Source of the DNA: a candidate division WS6 bacterium OLB21
GTDB taxonomy: Bacteria > Patescibacteriota > Dojkabacteria > B142 > OLB20
Direction: 5' to 3'
DNA length: 64,000 nucleotides
Assembly: GCA_001567305.1 (NCBI GenBank)
Contig: JYPD01000022.1
Coordinates: forward strand, 1 to 64,000
Shown here: positions 1 to 10,579 of the stretch, in pieces
Layout of the letters: every line of letters begins with the position of its first letter
How positions within the stretch are numbered: position 1 is the stretch's first letter
Made by a program: the position numbers and the translations under genes
Notes under the pieces: model-generated
Told to the model about the DNA's origin: nothing
Database searches by the model: none
What the model saw: only the letters and a program-made list of their open reading frames with translations

Positions 1-2
1 AC

Positions 3-53
3 ATTCTTGAGGGAAGAGATGCCACAGATACTTTAATCCATGAATTAGATTAA
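3..53 (+). CDS. C-terminal tail of an unidentified protein (5' end outside window)
   Basis: An open frame enters from the left edge and ends at the TAA at 51-53; the last residues read ILEGRDATDTLIHELD. Too little is present to name a family. It is convergent with the DUF2207 gene, whose stop codon lies only five bases away. It could be chance, but the tight convergent packing matches the rest of the window. Confidence 0.35.
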   Translation: MLEGRDATDTLIHELD

Positions 54-58
54 TAGGC

Positions 59-1997
59 CTACCAGCCGCCGCCTCCTCCGCCGCCTCCACCACCACCAGA
101 ACCACCACTGCCACCACTGACTGAGCCAGGTGCTGTTGCAGAAGAAGATATACTACTACTGATTGCCGAACTAAATGATCCCCCAGGGTTGAAGGATGTT
201 CCATAGTACCAGAGAGGTGAGTAAGTTCCGTTGGTAGCGTTTTTGGCGGCTTCTTTGATTACGGATTCAAATTGTGCCGCCCACTGAGCACTTATCCCCA
301 ATGCTATTGCGAAAGGAAGATATCTCTCGTATGTTTCTATCGTCTTTGGAAGAGTTTTGTGCATTATCCTCAATCTTTCTGTTTCTGTTGCTGTCAGAAA
401 CATTTTTAAAGCCTAGAATCTTGTCGTGCAGTTCCTTGCCAAGTTTACTTCTAACTTTAATTGCTTGCGTGTACCAGACTGTAATAAAGAATGTTAGCGC
501 AATTTGGATTACAGAGATAATTCCTAAATAGTAGAATGCAGCGATGAGAACAACCACTAGTATTAAAGTTGCAAATAGTGCTGCAATAGCAATGGCAATA
601 ATCTGCAAGAGCCGAAGACAGCTAAATTTGTTTAGGAGTAAACCTATCTTATTCTTTAGGTTGATCCATGTGTAGAAGGTGAAACTAGATCCGATTACTA
701 TGAAAATTGCAGAAAATAAGCCGATGTCATTTTTGCCGTTAAGATGATGCAAGAATACGGAAGTCGCAATTATTAGTATCGCAATGGCATAGGCAACATA
801 AACGAGCTTTTTATTCATGATGACTAGTCTCTCACCATCTGTAGTATCGAGAACATGTGTCATATCGCTTTTGGCAGTCAATACCTTCATATAGTCTTTA
901 TTCTTGAAAACAAATGAATCTTTTTTGGCAAGAAGGTTATCTGCGATAGCTTTTTCTTCTGTAGCTAGCTGATCATATTTTGCTTCATCAAGCTTTTTAA
1001 TCTTATAGGTGTCACCACTTTCTTCGATACGAATATAGCCTTTGACTGCCATGCTGATTAGTGCAACTGAGAAGTTTTCGTTATCAATCTGCATTCTCTC
1101 GATATAGCGCATTAATGACGGCGACATATCCTTTGGGGGAGAGAACTCGGGAATAATAACCTTACCCTTAGGATCAATACCGGCCATTAACCATGTGATT
1201 AGGGCATAGGCAACAAACACGAACGACAGAACTATTGATCCAAGAAGCAAAAAATTATCTGCCAGAAATCTTTCACTGGTTTCAATAATTGTTGGCTCAG
1301 TTACAAATCCTTTTGGAAATTCAAGAACTACGCTTAAACCTTCGTATAAACGCAATGGTCTTGTTGTTTCGAAGCTGGCAATTATGGGATCTTGAGAAAT
1401 TATTCTAACTTGATAGTCTTGGCCTTTTGCTCCTTCGATACCTGTGTACGCAAAGGCTTCTATGTCAGAAGCATTGATGCCTTGTGGTAATCTTATTTGG
1501 GCACTAACTTTATCTATGGGAAAGTTCCATCCATTACCTGTAATGTTATAAAAGAGTTCATCGTGATTATCAAAAAATCCAAGCTGATGATCTGTTAAAT
1601 AGGTGAGTTCATATTTATAGACTCCTGGTTGAAGAAAAACATTCTCATCACCAATATAAAGCCTAGTTCCGAAGTCGATTTGCTCAAAATGATAATTATC
1701 GTTGACTCCATTTCTTTTTACTTCTATGACATTGAAGGGAACTGAGCTATAAAATCCCAGTACATTTTTATAGCTAGTCGGATAGTCTCGAAAGATACCT
1801 CTCTTTATTTGGTTCCCGTAAGCCTGAACTGTGATCGTTTCTTTTACGACTAACTTACCATCTTCTCGTATGTCAATCTGAGAATTAAAATCGAGGATTC
1901 TTTCAGAGCCTGCTTGTGCCGAAACTATATTAGGGCTATGACTAAGAAAGAAAATGGATACTATTCCAAAAAACAAAAGGATCTTTAAGATTTTCAT
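59..1997 (-). CDS. DUF2207 membrane protein (frameshifted)
   Basis: The protein starts with a signal peptide (KILKILLFFGIVSIFFL) followed by the extracellular DUF2207 domain, then a membrane segment near residue 250, a cytoplasmic part, and paired transmembrane helices around residues 395-490. The C-terminal part (ERYLPFAIALGISAQW, then a Ser-rich stretch and a Gly run ending GGGW) is typical of DUF2207/YciQ-like proteins but lies in another frame. Removing one base from the five-base homopolymer at 403-407 joins the two frames. The function of the family is unknown; it is a cell-envelope protein. A sequencing indel is the likeliest explanation for the break. Confidence 0.8.
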
Positions 1998-2060
1998 AAA
2001 GAATACCCGGTAAAATAGTTGTTAATATAAATTAGCATAAAATGAGTTATAATCTTAGCT

Positions 2061-3144
2061 ATGATGCAAAATAACAAACAAGCAAGACTTTTCTTTTTTA
2101 TGTTGCTGCTGCTTGCGGCAGTGTCTGCGTATCTACTTCTTAGACCATTTATGCAGTTACTAATTCTAAGTTTTGTTATTGCGCTTATTTATCGACCAGT
2201 CTATTTGTTCATCAAAAAAACGATTACATGCAAAAGAATCAATCTCGGCCTATATAACTCTATTGTTGATTTTTCTGACAGCAGTTCTTCCAATTTTAGC
2301 AATATTCACTGTTGTTACAACTCAGTTCCTATCAATCGCTAACGATATCAGAAGCAGCGGGACAATAACTTCAGAGTCATTCTCTCTAGAAGTTATTGCA
2401 GATCAAATTAATTCTGTAGCTGCAAACTTTCCTCAACTTGAATATCAGGTTACAACACAGCAGCTAAGCTCAAGTCTTAAAGAACTTATAGAACCGGTTA
2501 GTGGAATTGCACTTAACAATGTGGTTAGTCTTGGCGGTAATGCACTCAACGCCTTTACTGGAATTATCATATTTTCAACCGTAGTAATAACAGTTTTACT
2601 CAACTACAATAGACTTATCCAAGTAATTCACCAGTTAAGTCCACTACCAAACGAAGTAGATAAGCGCTATCTCGATCGCCTTGGTTCAATGGGAACTTCA
2701 ATGGTAAAGGGGACTTTTCTAGTCGCTTTAGCACAAGGTTTAGCAACAGGAATCTTTCTTTGGATTGCTGGTATTAACTACATTGCTTTATGGGTTTTAA
2801 TTTCAATCATTCTTTCGGTGCTTCCACTTGGTGCCGGCTTTCTTGTCTTACCTCTAGGAATTGTTCAAATAATTAGCGGACAGGTTTGGCAGGGTATATT
2901 TTTGATCGTCACTTATCTTCTAATTACTGGAAACATCGACAATGTTATGCGACCACTACTTGTTCCAAAAGAAGCATCTCTTCATCCAGCTTTAACAGTT
3001 CTAGGTCTATTTGCTGGTCTTAAAGCTTTTGGATTCTTAGGAGTTATTCTTGGACCAATGCTCATGATCTTTATCTCCACAACCTTAGAGGTTTATGTTG
3101 AGTATTACAAAGAAAAGTCGGTAACACCCAAAATCACGCAATAA
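2061..3144 (+). CDS. AI-2E family transporter / permease (frameshifted)
   Basis: A polytopic membrane protein of about 360 residues. The hydrophobic N-terminus (LLLLAAVSAYLLLRPFMQ) and the C-terminal part with PLLVPKEASLHPALTVLG and GFLGVILGPML match the AI-2E exporter family (also called PerM/YdiK-like). Members include AI-2 exporters and Na+/H+ antiporters, so the substrate cannot be given. The frame breaks at the A7 run 2214-2220; with six A residues the sequence reads LFIKKRLHAKES without interruption. The 3' end overlaps the convergent GH15-like gene by 11 bases. Confidence 0.85.
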
Positions 3145-4190
3145 TCTTCTTGTTTATCTCGTAAAGGGCAATTATAAATAGTGATTCCGCCCAACCCAGA
3201 GGAGTGTTTTCGTTATAGTCATCTGAATTTGAAAAGTATAATTCAGGCATACCCTGAATAGTGTCCAGATTAATCAGCTTGTCGAGGAAGAATTTTGCTT
3301 TCTCTTGATCTCCAAGCTTTTGGTAGATTATTGATAACCATGCCAGTCCAAATGTCCATTCGGCTTCTTCGCTATAACCGTCTGGGTTTTTGTTGTAGTA
3401 ATAGTCGTTTTTTATATCTGATTACACCTCTTTCTCTAAGTAGGTGATACTCCAAATGCTCTAATATACGCGTACGCATTTCATCGTCTACCACATTATA
3501 TGGATAGATCAGCGACAACTGAGCAAGATCGACAAACTTTCCTTGAGACTCTCTAGGTAATAGCTCATTTAACGCTTCTTTTCCTCTTTCGATTAGATAA
3601 TCAGGTACTTCTAGGGATTTAATTCTTTTAACGCTTATTAACCCGGCTAAGACCGCTCCAACAGATGATGCATGCACCTCTTCGTTCTCTTCCCACATGC
3701 CGCTATCTTGATCGTGCCAGTACTCTATGCTTGCCAAATATTTTATTAGTTTATTCACAATGCGTATTTGTGATTCACCTTCTAGCAGTGAACCAGGCTT
3801 TTTTACTTCGAGTTCTCCAATCTGATATAAGATTGCTCCGATACTGTCATTTTGCTTGTTCCCCCATTCTTCCCAGAACTCCTCAAAGGTTTCTGGATGA
3901 AAACGGGCGTGAATGTATTCATGCCTGAATATTGGTTTGTGGTGAATTGCATGGTCAATTTTTGCTTCATGCTTAAGTAAGATTCTTAGAAGCGCATCGT
4001 AGGTTTTTTCAACTGTGGCATTGTCTCCAAGTACATGAAATGCCAGACACTCGTAAAAATTATCTCTCAACCATGATTTATCGTAACCGGTGCTAACTGA
4101 TTTACTACTGGCAGCAAATAGTCCAGAATCATATTGGAGATTCTTTAAAATCTTTAAATGCTGATCCAGAATAGTTGCGTAATCAATCAT
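3134..4190 (-). CDS. GH15-like (alpha/alpha)6-barrel glycoside hydrolase-related protein (frameshifted)
   Basis: About 350 residues related to glycoside hydrolase family 15 and phosphorylase kinase alpha-type proteins: YDSGLFAASS and GYDKSWLRDNFY near the N-terminus, a WEENEEVHASSVGAVLAG segment, and PLGWAESLFIIALYEI near the C-terminus. I place the start at the ATG at 4190 (MIDYATILDQH) because the upstream extension runs into the divergent gene. The C-terminal 90 codons are in another frame; one base less in the T6 run 3408-3413 restores the reading. No signal peptide is visible, so it is probably cytoplasmic and may act on a storage or envelope glycan. Substrate unknown. Confidence 0.7.
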
Positions 4191-4227
4191 ATTATTTTCT
4201 TTGATGTATAATCTCACCTGTAGTAAA

Positions 4228-4233
4228 TATAAT
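4228..4233 (+). promoter_or_regulatory. Candidate -10 element (TATAAT) for the lycopene cyclase-like gene
   Basis: A perfect TATAAT lies 16 bases before the GTG start at 4250, so the transcript would carry a very short leader. No convincing -35 at 17 bases is seen; a TTGATG at 4201 is too far. The intergenic space is shared with the divergent GH15-like gene. Confidence 0.35.
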
Positions 4234-4249
4234 AGCAAAGAATAAAGCT

Positions 4250-5284
4250 GTGAAAAGTAGATACGACTCAATAATTTGCGGTGCTGGTCTGTCGGGTTCA
4301 CTTTTGGCTCACTGCCTAAGAATGAAAGGAGAGAAGGTATTGATTTACGATGCGCAAAAATCAACAAGGCAACATATGACGGCGTGGTGGGCCAAAGATT
4401 CTGATGCAATACTTACATCAAATTGGAAATGGAAAAATTTCGGCTTAATAGATGAAAAGGGTAGATATTACAATAAAACCCTGTCGCAATATGTATACAA
4501 GGCAACATGGAACAATGATCTACTTGAGGAGTTAAAGAAGGGAAGTGATTTTGTGCAAAAGAATCTTTCAGACGATGATCTAATTCAACTATCACTTAGT
4601 AACACAGATGCGAAGTTGTTTGATGGTCGATATGTTCAACCCAAAGAAGATAAACATGAAATTAATCAGATTTTTTACGGACAGGTACTAGAGTATGACC
4701 ATGAACATGTATACCACGAACCGGTACTTTTTGACTTAAGGCCGGGGAAAGGAAAAGAACCCATTTTCGCTTATATACTTCCTCTCTCAAAAAACCGCTT
4801 ATTTGTTGAACTTGTATCCTTTATAAAAGCAGATGTTAAGTCATTGCATCAGAAGTATCTGCAACAAAACAACTTAACAAACGGAAAGGTGGTATTTGTT
4901 GAATCTGGGTTAACCCCTTTGTTCCAATACAATCGCAAGATTGATAATAAGATAACTGAGATCGGAATCAGAGGTGGCATACTTAGACCAAGTAACGGTT
5001 ACGGAATGCCTTATTTCCTTAAAGATGCTCAGTCGTTGGCAAACTCAAGCCATTATCAACGGGGAAATCTAGCAAAAATTTTAGATGCAATCTTCCTAAA
5101 GGCAATTAAGATAGAACCATCAGTTAATGTCGGGGTTCTGTCAGCGATGTCCGCAAAGTTTAGTGGTGATGAGATTTTTGCTTTTATGGACGAAAACTAT
5201 TCTCTGAAAAGATTACTTAAGTTGCTTCTTTGTCTTAGACCTTTAAAAGTATTAAGATTTGTCCTCTTCAACATCCGTAACTAG
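4250..5284 (+). CDS. Lycopene cyclase-like FAD-dependent protein
   Basis: 344 residues, starting at GTG. The N-terminal dinucleotide-binding motif GAGLSGSLLA is followed by features of the CrtY/CrtL lycopene cyclase family: LFDGRYVQ (the D-R-G region), FYGQVLEY, PVLFDLR, YILPLSKNRLFVE, and GIRGGILRPSNGYGMPYF, the counterpart of the G-R-G-F-H-P-T-T-G-Y block. The enzyme would cyclise the ends of lycopene at the membrane, but no phytoene synthase, desaturase or other carotenoid gene is in the window, so the real substrate is open. It overlaps the convergent DUF5667 gene by 33 bases. Confidence 0.7.
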   Translation: MKSRYDSIICGAGLSGSLLAHCLRMKGEKVLIYDAQKSTRQHMTAWWAKDSDAILTSNWKWKNFGLIDEKGRYYNKTLSQYVYKATWNNDLLEELKKGSDFVQKNLSDDDLIQLSLSNTDAKLFDGRYVQPKEDKHEINQIFYGQVLEYDHEHVYHEPVLFDLRPGKGKEPIFAYILPLSKNRLFVELVSFIKADVKSLHQKYLQQNNLTNGKVVFVESGLTPLFQYNRKIDNKITEIGIRGGILRPSNGYGMPYFLKDAQSLANSSHYQRGNLAKILDAIFLKAIKIEPSVNVGVLSAMSAKFSGDEIFAFMDENYSLKRLLKLLLCLRPLKVLRFVLFNIRN

Positions 5285-5830
5285 TTTTAGCAGATCATCT
5301 GAGTATCTTTTGGTTACTCGATACTTTGTAGTCACATCTCGAGCCTTTTCAACTATAGTATCTGTTTTTCGCTCTCTTCTCATAGCGTCGAAGAAGCGAA
5401 CATGAATATTGTACTGAGCATCAAAACTATTTACGAAGTTAAGATCGTTTTCGTTGGGTGCATAGAACTGATCTTTAGATGCTTTGAATGCATCTTCAAC
5501 ACGAGTAATTTGATCAGAAAGCAGATCAAGTGAGTATAAGATGTCAGCTTCTGAGTAGTTTTCTTCGTAATTGCTTCTAAGCTCTAAGAATCGTTCATTA
5601 AGTATATCTTGTTCAAAGCTACCTTTGGCAAGAGCGAATCTTGGAACTACCCTTTCTACTGATTCAAAGAACAAATCAAAATTAAATAAAATTGAACCAG
5701 GTTTTGCAGAATTTGTAACATTTCTAAGTGTTGTCAGAACAACAATAATAACAACTAATGCGATCACCACAGCTACAATAACCTTAACTTTTTTCTTGTC
5801 TAACTTGGGTTTGAGTTTGTTTATCTTCAT
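5252..5830 (-). CDS. DUF5667-type membrane-anchored protein
   Basis: 192 residues with a lysine-rich N-terminus and one transmembrane helix (residues about 17-36). Right after the helix comes KPGSILFNFDLFFESVERV, which resembles the P-G-S-x-L-Y-x-x-K start of the DUF5667 domain. The rest is predicted alpha-helical and extracytoplasmic. DUF5667 is often seen near ECF sigma factors, but there is none next to this gene. Function unknown. Confidence 0.55.
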   Translation of the reverse strand: MKINKLKPKLDKKKVKVIVAVVIALVVIIVVLTTLRNVTNSAKPGSILFNFDLFFESVERVVPRFALAKGSFEQDILNERFLELRSNYEENYSEADILYSLDLLSDQITRVEDAFKASKDQFYAPNENDLNFVNSFDAQYNIHVRFFDAMRRERKTDTIVEKARDVTTKYRVTKRYSDDLLKLVTDVEEDKS

Positions 5831-5862
5831 GAGAGTAAATGCAAAATGGTTATTATTTTTGA

Positions 5863-5868
5863 TATTAT
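5863..5868 (+). promoter_or_regulatory. Candidate -10 element (TATTAT) for ung-xth
   Basis: TATTAT, preceded by TTTTTGA, sits about 17 bases before the ATG at 5885 and supports that internal start over the upstream GTG at 5846, which lies 5' of this element. No clear -35 is seen. Confidence 0.35.
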
Positions 5869-5884
5869 GCTAGACTTACAAAAT

Positions 5885-6571
5885 ATGCAACAAAAAATGA
5901 ATGTTCGTCTGGAACAATCCTGGTTGGCACTGCTGAAGAACGAATTTGAAGCAGACTATTTTAAGTCGCTAGTTACATTTGTTCGAGAAGAATACTCAAG
6001 TCAAATTGTTGCTCCAAAGCCAAACCAAATATTTAGAGCTTTAGATTTATGCCCTGTAGATAATGTTAAAGTTGTAGTTATCGGTCAAGATCCGTATCAT
6101 ACGCTTAAAGGTTATAGGGCAAACGGACTTGCTTTCTCTGTTAATGTGCAAGATCAAATTCCACCCTCTCTTCGAAATATTTATACTGAACTAGAGAATG
6201 ATCTTGGACAAAAACTATCTAATTCTGGTGATTTAACAAGCTGGGCAGAACAAGGGGTTCTTTTACTTAATGCCACCTTAACTGTAAGGGCAGGGCAAGC
6301 TGGTTCCCATCAGAATAAAGGATGGGAACTTTTTACTGATGCCATTATTTCAAAATTATCAGAAGTAAAAGACCATCTAGTATTTATTCTGTGGGGATCT
6401 TACGCAAGGCGAAAATCCGGACTGATTGACAAAAATAAGCATAAAATAATCGAATCCGCACACCCGTCTCCTTTATCCGCGGCCAACGGATTCTTTGGAA
6501 GTAAGCCATTTAGTAAAACAAATAAATGGCTTGTAGAAAATAATTTAGAACCCATAAACTGGATAATATGA
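5885..6571 (+). CDS. ung: Uracil-DNA glycosylase, family 1
   Basis: Removes uracil from DNA as the first step of base-excision repair. The water-activating loop GQDPYH and the DNA-binding block HPSPLSAANGFFG are both intact, as is LLLNATLTVRAGQAGSHQ. Length (about 229 residues) is normal. The ATG at 5885 or the one at 5897 (MNVRLEQSW) fits the family N-terminus best. The stop overlaps the start of the exonuclease III gene by four bases (ATGA), so the glycosylase and the AP endonuclease that processes its product are translationally coupled. Confidence 0.95.
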   Translation: MQQKMNVRLEQSWLALLKNEFEADYFKSLVTFVREEYSSQIVAPKPNQIFRALDLCPVDNVKVVVIGQDPYHTLKGYRANGLAFSVNVQDQIPPSLRNIYTELENDLGQKLSNSGDLTSWAEQGVLLLNATLTVRAGQAGSHQNKGWELFTDAIISKLSEVKDHLVFILWGSYARRKSGLIDKNKHKIIESAHPSPLSAANGFFGSKPFSKTNKWLVENNLEPINWII

Positions 6572-7377
6572 AAACAACAAAAATTATTTCGTGGAATGTA
6601 AATGGTCTAAGATCAATACTTAATAAGGGGTTTAAAGATATTATTGCAGATCTTGATCCTGATATTATTTGTTTACAAGAAACAAGAACCTTACCCGAAC
6701 AAGTTATTCTTGATCTTACCGATTATGAAGAATTCTGGAACTCAGCTGAGAAAAAAGGCTATTCTGGAACTGCAATTTTTACTAAAAAGAAACCTCTAAA
6801 TGTAATTTACGATTTACCAGAAGATAACCAAGAATCTCTTCTTGACGGTAAAGGCGTTAATGTTAACAAAGAAGGAAGAGTTTTGACGCACGAGTACGAA
6901 AAATTCTATTTAGTGACTGTCTACACTCCTAATAGTAAAAGGGATTTATTTCGTCTTGATTTAAGATACGAAAGCTGGGATCCTAAATTTCTACAATTTC
7001 TAATGCAATTAGAAGAAGAAAAACCAGTAATTTTTTGTGGAGATCTTAATGTGGCTCACAATCCTATCGATCTTGCCAGACCTGAACAGAATAAAAACAC
7101 GCATGGTTTTACAGAAAAAGAAAGAGAAGGATTTGATAACCTAGTCAAAGCAGGATTTATTGATACTTTTAGATATCTGCATCCACAAACACAAAAATTT
7201 ACTTGGTGGACTAATTGGGCAAGAGCAAGAGAGAGGAATATTGGTTGGAGAATTGATTATTTTTGTGTCTCCAATATTTTAAAAGATAAGATTATCAAAG
7301 CAGAGATTTTAGATCATATACAGGGATCTGATCATTGCCCTGTATTAATAGAATTTAGCGAGTCCGATCTTTTCTAA
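6568..7377 (+). CDS. xth: Exodeoxyribonuclease III / AP endonuclease
   Basis: 269 residues of the endonuclease/exonuclease/phosphatase fold. The catalytic motifs are all visible: WNVNGLRS, LQETR, YTPNS, GDLNVAH, and GSDHCPV at the end. It cleaves the abasic sites left by the upstream uracil-DNA glycosylase. It closest resembles the ExoA/XthA type, with a WRIDYF block before the last motif. It is the second gene of a two-gene base-excision repair operon. Confidence 0.95.
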   Translation: MKTTKIISWNVNGLRSILNKGFKDIIADLDPDIICLQETRTLPEQVILDLTDYEEFWNSAEKKGYSGTAIFTKKKPLNVIYDLPEDNQESLLDGKGVNVNKEGRVLTHEYEKFYLVTVYTPNSKRDLFRLDLRYESWDPKFLQFLMQLEEEKPVIFCGDLNVAHNPIDLARPEQNKNTHGFTEKEREGFDNLVKAGFIDTFRYLHPQTQKFTWWTNWARARERNIGWRIDYFCVSNILKDKIIKAEILDHIQGSDHCPVLIEFSESDLF

Positions 7378-7423
7378 GAATGTTAAGTACAAACATAAAC
7401 TTTAAAAAAAGATAAATAAGTTA

Positions 7424-8303
7424 ATGCAGAATGCATACTTATTGCCAGTTTACACAGACAAGGAAGATTTTAAACTATTTACTGAAAAGAAAATTAAAAC
7501 GCATTCCTTCGAGATAAATTATGCAGAAGCTGGTCAAGGAGAAACTCTTTTACTTGTTCATGGAATGTCAAATAACTGGACAGGTTGGATTCCGTTGGCA
7601 AAGATCTTGAAAGACTACTTCAGAGTTGTATTAATCGATTTACCTGGTTACGGAAAATCGCAACGATTAGAAAAGTATTCAGTTGAAATTCAGGCGCAGG
7701 CACTAGAAGAGTTTATTTCTAAACTTGATTTAAAAGTAACAAGCATTGTTGGTCTGTCCATGGGAAGCATAGTCATTGCAGAATTTTTATCTAATTATGC
7801 AGATAAGGTCGACAGTGCAGTTCTTTGCGGACCAATGTTCCACCTACGCAATGCAGAATGGGCATCTTGGATCTCGAATAAAGGTCTTTGGGCGGTCGAT
7901 AAAACAAAAGGCGCCTCCACTGTATTAAAAACGCCTTATCACTAACACTCTAGCCTCATATGTAATTACCAAGTATGTTAACATGCACAGATTTGATCGA
8001 GAATTGGTTGATGCCTATGGACTCAGCGGTAGAAGATTAATGGATCCGAAAGCCTTTGTGCAAATGGGGATGAGCGTTACTACAAACATTGTAGAAGATG
8101 ATCTAAAAGACTGTTCTGTTCCGGTCCAGTTCATTTTTGGGAGTGAAGATAAGATTACATCACCTGCCAGCGCAAAAAAGAAAATGCAGAATGCAAAAGG
8201 AGATTTTAAATTTGCAGAGATTGCAAACGCAGGACATATAGTCACTCTCGAAAAACCAATGCAAGTAGCTGAAATTATTATCGAATTTCTTCGTAATATA
8301 TAA
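7424..8303 (+). CDS. Alpha/beta hydrolase (frameshifted)
   Basis: A single alpha/beta hydrolase of about 290 residues split into two frames. N-terminal part: oxyanion region LLLVHGMSNNW, then GLSMGS as the nucleophile elbow with Ser. C-terminal part: VQFIFGSEDKITS with the acidic residue and NAGHIVTLEKP with the catalytic His. Frame joining requires one base less in the A5 run 7927-7931. The substrate cannot be predicted; members include esterases, haloperoxidase-like and BchO-like proteins. No signal peptide. Confidence 0.8.
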
Positions 8304-8321
8304 ATCATTAAGTACTAAACA

Positions 8322-9746
8322 ATGGATAAGATAAAAACATTGCTTTCTAACAATAAGAAACTTGTCGGGGCATTTTCGTTTATTTTTATTAATTCTTCTC
8401 GTTATTGCTTTTTCAACCGGTAATAATCAAAGTAACAATAAAGAAGAAACTGATACTACACCAGAAAATGAACAACAAAGTTATGCTTTGTTTCTTAATG
8501 ACGGATCAACCGTTACAATCAGAGACTCAGAAACGGGTCGATTAAAGCAGGCAAGTGAAGAGTCCGGTTACAGCTTAAAAGATGTTATCAAGACTGCGCA
8601 AGGTGCATACGCACTTCTATTAATCCCCGGTGAATCCTATGTGCTACTTCTACCTGAATCTGAAGTATATGTTGACTCAGCAACGGCTGAACTATTTCAA
8701 GTTAATGTTAGCGCTGGATCTGTTTGGGTTAAAGCAACATCAGATTTGCAGATCAATTCAGATATTTCAGAAACAATCGGAAAAGGCCTTGCTGTAGTTA
8801 AACATAATGATTTAACAAGTTTAGAGGTACTGTCAGGAATATTCTTTGCAAAACCTGATATTTCTGATAGAGAAGTCGAACCCGAACGACTTGTTGCCGA
8901 CCAGGTGATCGAAATTGATGAAAAGAAACTCAACGACTATCTTGGAGGAGCATTATCAAAATATATTAAGAAAGCCGACCAAGCACTCCGTGAAAATGAC
9001 TTGAGCTATGCTTTCGGTTTTTGCATCGATGACTACCTGTCTTCAATCACACTAAACAGCACAGACATCAATAACCTTTCAGTCAAGGAGGGATTTAACG
9101 CATGTGTCAGCATTATTTCTGATAGTGAGGAAGCCGGATCAAAACAGTTGTTGGATTTTAACAGAGTGGTTGGTGAATTTATCTCTAGTAATGAACTAAG
9201 ATGTAGCTGGACTGCTCCTGAAGCTGAAGTTCAAGGCTATGCGTACTGGGTTGGAACTTCACCTAAGGCATTTGATGTTTTTGAAGAAGCATTTACAGAT
9301 AAAACAGAGGTCACAATCAAACTCACACCAACATCTGGACTTAGTTTTTTTTGCTCGGTAAGGGCAGTTTCTGCAGATGGTGTGGGCGAAGCAGTATCTG
9401 GCCCTATTGTTGCTAAGTCAGAAACAACCAATGTTATAAACAATCAGACTCCAGCACTTGGTAAAGAGTTTACTGGACAGGTTAATGGAATGATTAATAT
9501 TTCCGGGTATAAACGCTCGGATTTGACACTGCAGTATTCAATTCAGGCGCAGGACGGAAGGTATTTTGATTCTGATGCTTGGTCAACTACAAAACTTTTT
9601 AACGAGATTGATATTAAATCAGATTGGTCTTATAGTTTTACAATTGAAGAAGTTACCGACGAATTTGCTGGCTCAATCTTACGGATTGAACTACTTGATT
9701 CTGAAAAAAATTATTAGCAGATTTTCAACAATTGTTGCAATTGTAA
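8322..9746 (+). CDS. Membrane-anchored FecR-like protein with an Fn3-like domain (frameshifted)
   Basis: Starts at the ATG at 8322 (MDKIKTLLSNNKK), with an N-terminal membrane anchor (RLFLLILLVIAFSTG) reached after one base less near 8367-8383. A FecR-like beta domain follows (LNDGSTVTIRDSETG, EVYVDSATAELFQVNVSAGSV, then VLSGIFFAK). A fibronectin-type beta domain lies near residues 285-355 (LRCSWTAPEAEVQGYAYWVG). At the 3' end, one base more in the A7 run 9704-9710 gives a reading that ends at 9746 and resembles the end of the paralogue at 11439-12973. Extracytoplasmic, function unknown. Confidence 0.6.
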
Positions 9747-9792
9747 AAGGATTTTCTCTTGTCATTGCTAGTCAGCATGTTTACAATATCTT

Positions 9793-10572
9793 ATGGCAAA
9801 ATCAGAACAAGAGAATAAACAGAATCAACAGGAATCCAGCGAAGATTCTAAAAGAAAAGTTAAACAGTCAAACGAACGACTTCATCCATTAAAGTACAAC
9901 ATACTAAACAACCCCTTCTTTAAGTATTCTGAAGAAAAAAACACAATTCAAAGTTTAAAAAAGCTTCTGAATTTAGAGATAATGCTTACCTTAATCGCCA
10001 TTGCGATGATGGTTTTACTTGTGGGACTTATCGTCAGGCTTCCCTCGCTACCTTCGGGCGAAGCTGTCGCTGTTGTAACTCCTACTACAGATGTTATTGC
10101 TACACTCGAACCTACTCAGCAGGGAACAATAATTGTAGATGGAAAAGAAATCAAAGATAATCGTGACCTTGCAGATTCTGATAATGGTTCAGATCAGGGT
10201 TCTTCTGTTGAAACACAACTTTATGCAAATACAGACTTAGGATTTACGGTCAGGTATCCAGTAACTTGGAAACTTGAAGAGCCGGTAGTTGATGGTGTAA
10301 AAACCACCAAAATCTTTGATCCAGCTGCCAAGCAAGAGACATATATAACATTTACCAACCAAAGACCAGATGGTTCTGCCTTTGAATCCACTGGGACTGA
10401 GATAAAACGAGATCTTTTTACTGTAAGCAGTGTTTACCGTTCTACGGGTTATGTAAGATTTGGCAGAACAAACTGGGCTAGCATTACAGTAGACCCAAAT
10501 AAGTTCTATATAGTATTTGCAGGCGAAGTAGAAAAGGATATTATTCCTATTATGCTTACATTCAACTATTAA
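9793..10572 (+). CDS. Single-pass membrane protein with a PsbP-like domain
   Basis: 259 residues: a charged, Gln/Asn-rich cytoplasmic N-terminus of about 70 residues, one transmembrane helix (LTLIAIAMMVLLVGLIV), a Thr/Pro-rich linker, and a C-terminal beta-rich domain beginning DLGFTVRYPVTWKLEE. That opening resembles PsbP-like and DUF1795-type domains. Two other proteins with the same layout lie nearby (10580-11293 and 14669-15307). Probably an envelope protein; function unknown. Confidence 0.6.
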   Translation: MAKSEQENKQNQQESSEDSKRKVKQSNERLHPLKYNILNNPFFKYSEEKNTIQSLKKLLNLEIMLTLIAIAMMVLLVGLIVRLPSLPSGEAVAVVTPTTDVIATLEPTQQGTIIVDGKEIKDNRDLADSDNGSDQGSSVETQLYANTDLGFTVRYPVTWKLEEPVVDGVKTTKIFDPAAKQETYITFTNQRPDGSAFESTGTEIKRDLFTVSSVYRSTGYVRFGRTNWASITVDPNKFYIVFAGEVEKDIIPIMLTFNY

Positions 10573-10579
10573 ACTGTAG

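Noticed and set aside
61-130. Repeat element in the glycine-codon-rich stretch
   Set aside because: It is the Gly-rich C-terminus typical of DUF2207 proteins read on the minus strand.
274-531. Plus-strand small gene inside the DUF2207 gene
   Set aside because: It is antisense to a conserved coding region and has no features of its own.
2205-2225. Programmed frameshifting in the AI-2E permease and similar breaks
   Set aside because: The breaks occur in unrelated genes, lack downstream stimulatory structures, and almost all need the same one-base removal in a homopolymer; sequencing indels explain them better.
9566-9892. Plus-strand open frame of about 108 codons overlapping the end of the first FecR-like gene
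   Set aside because: It has no family features, overlaps two real genes, and is a shifted reading of the end of 8322-9746.
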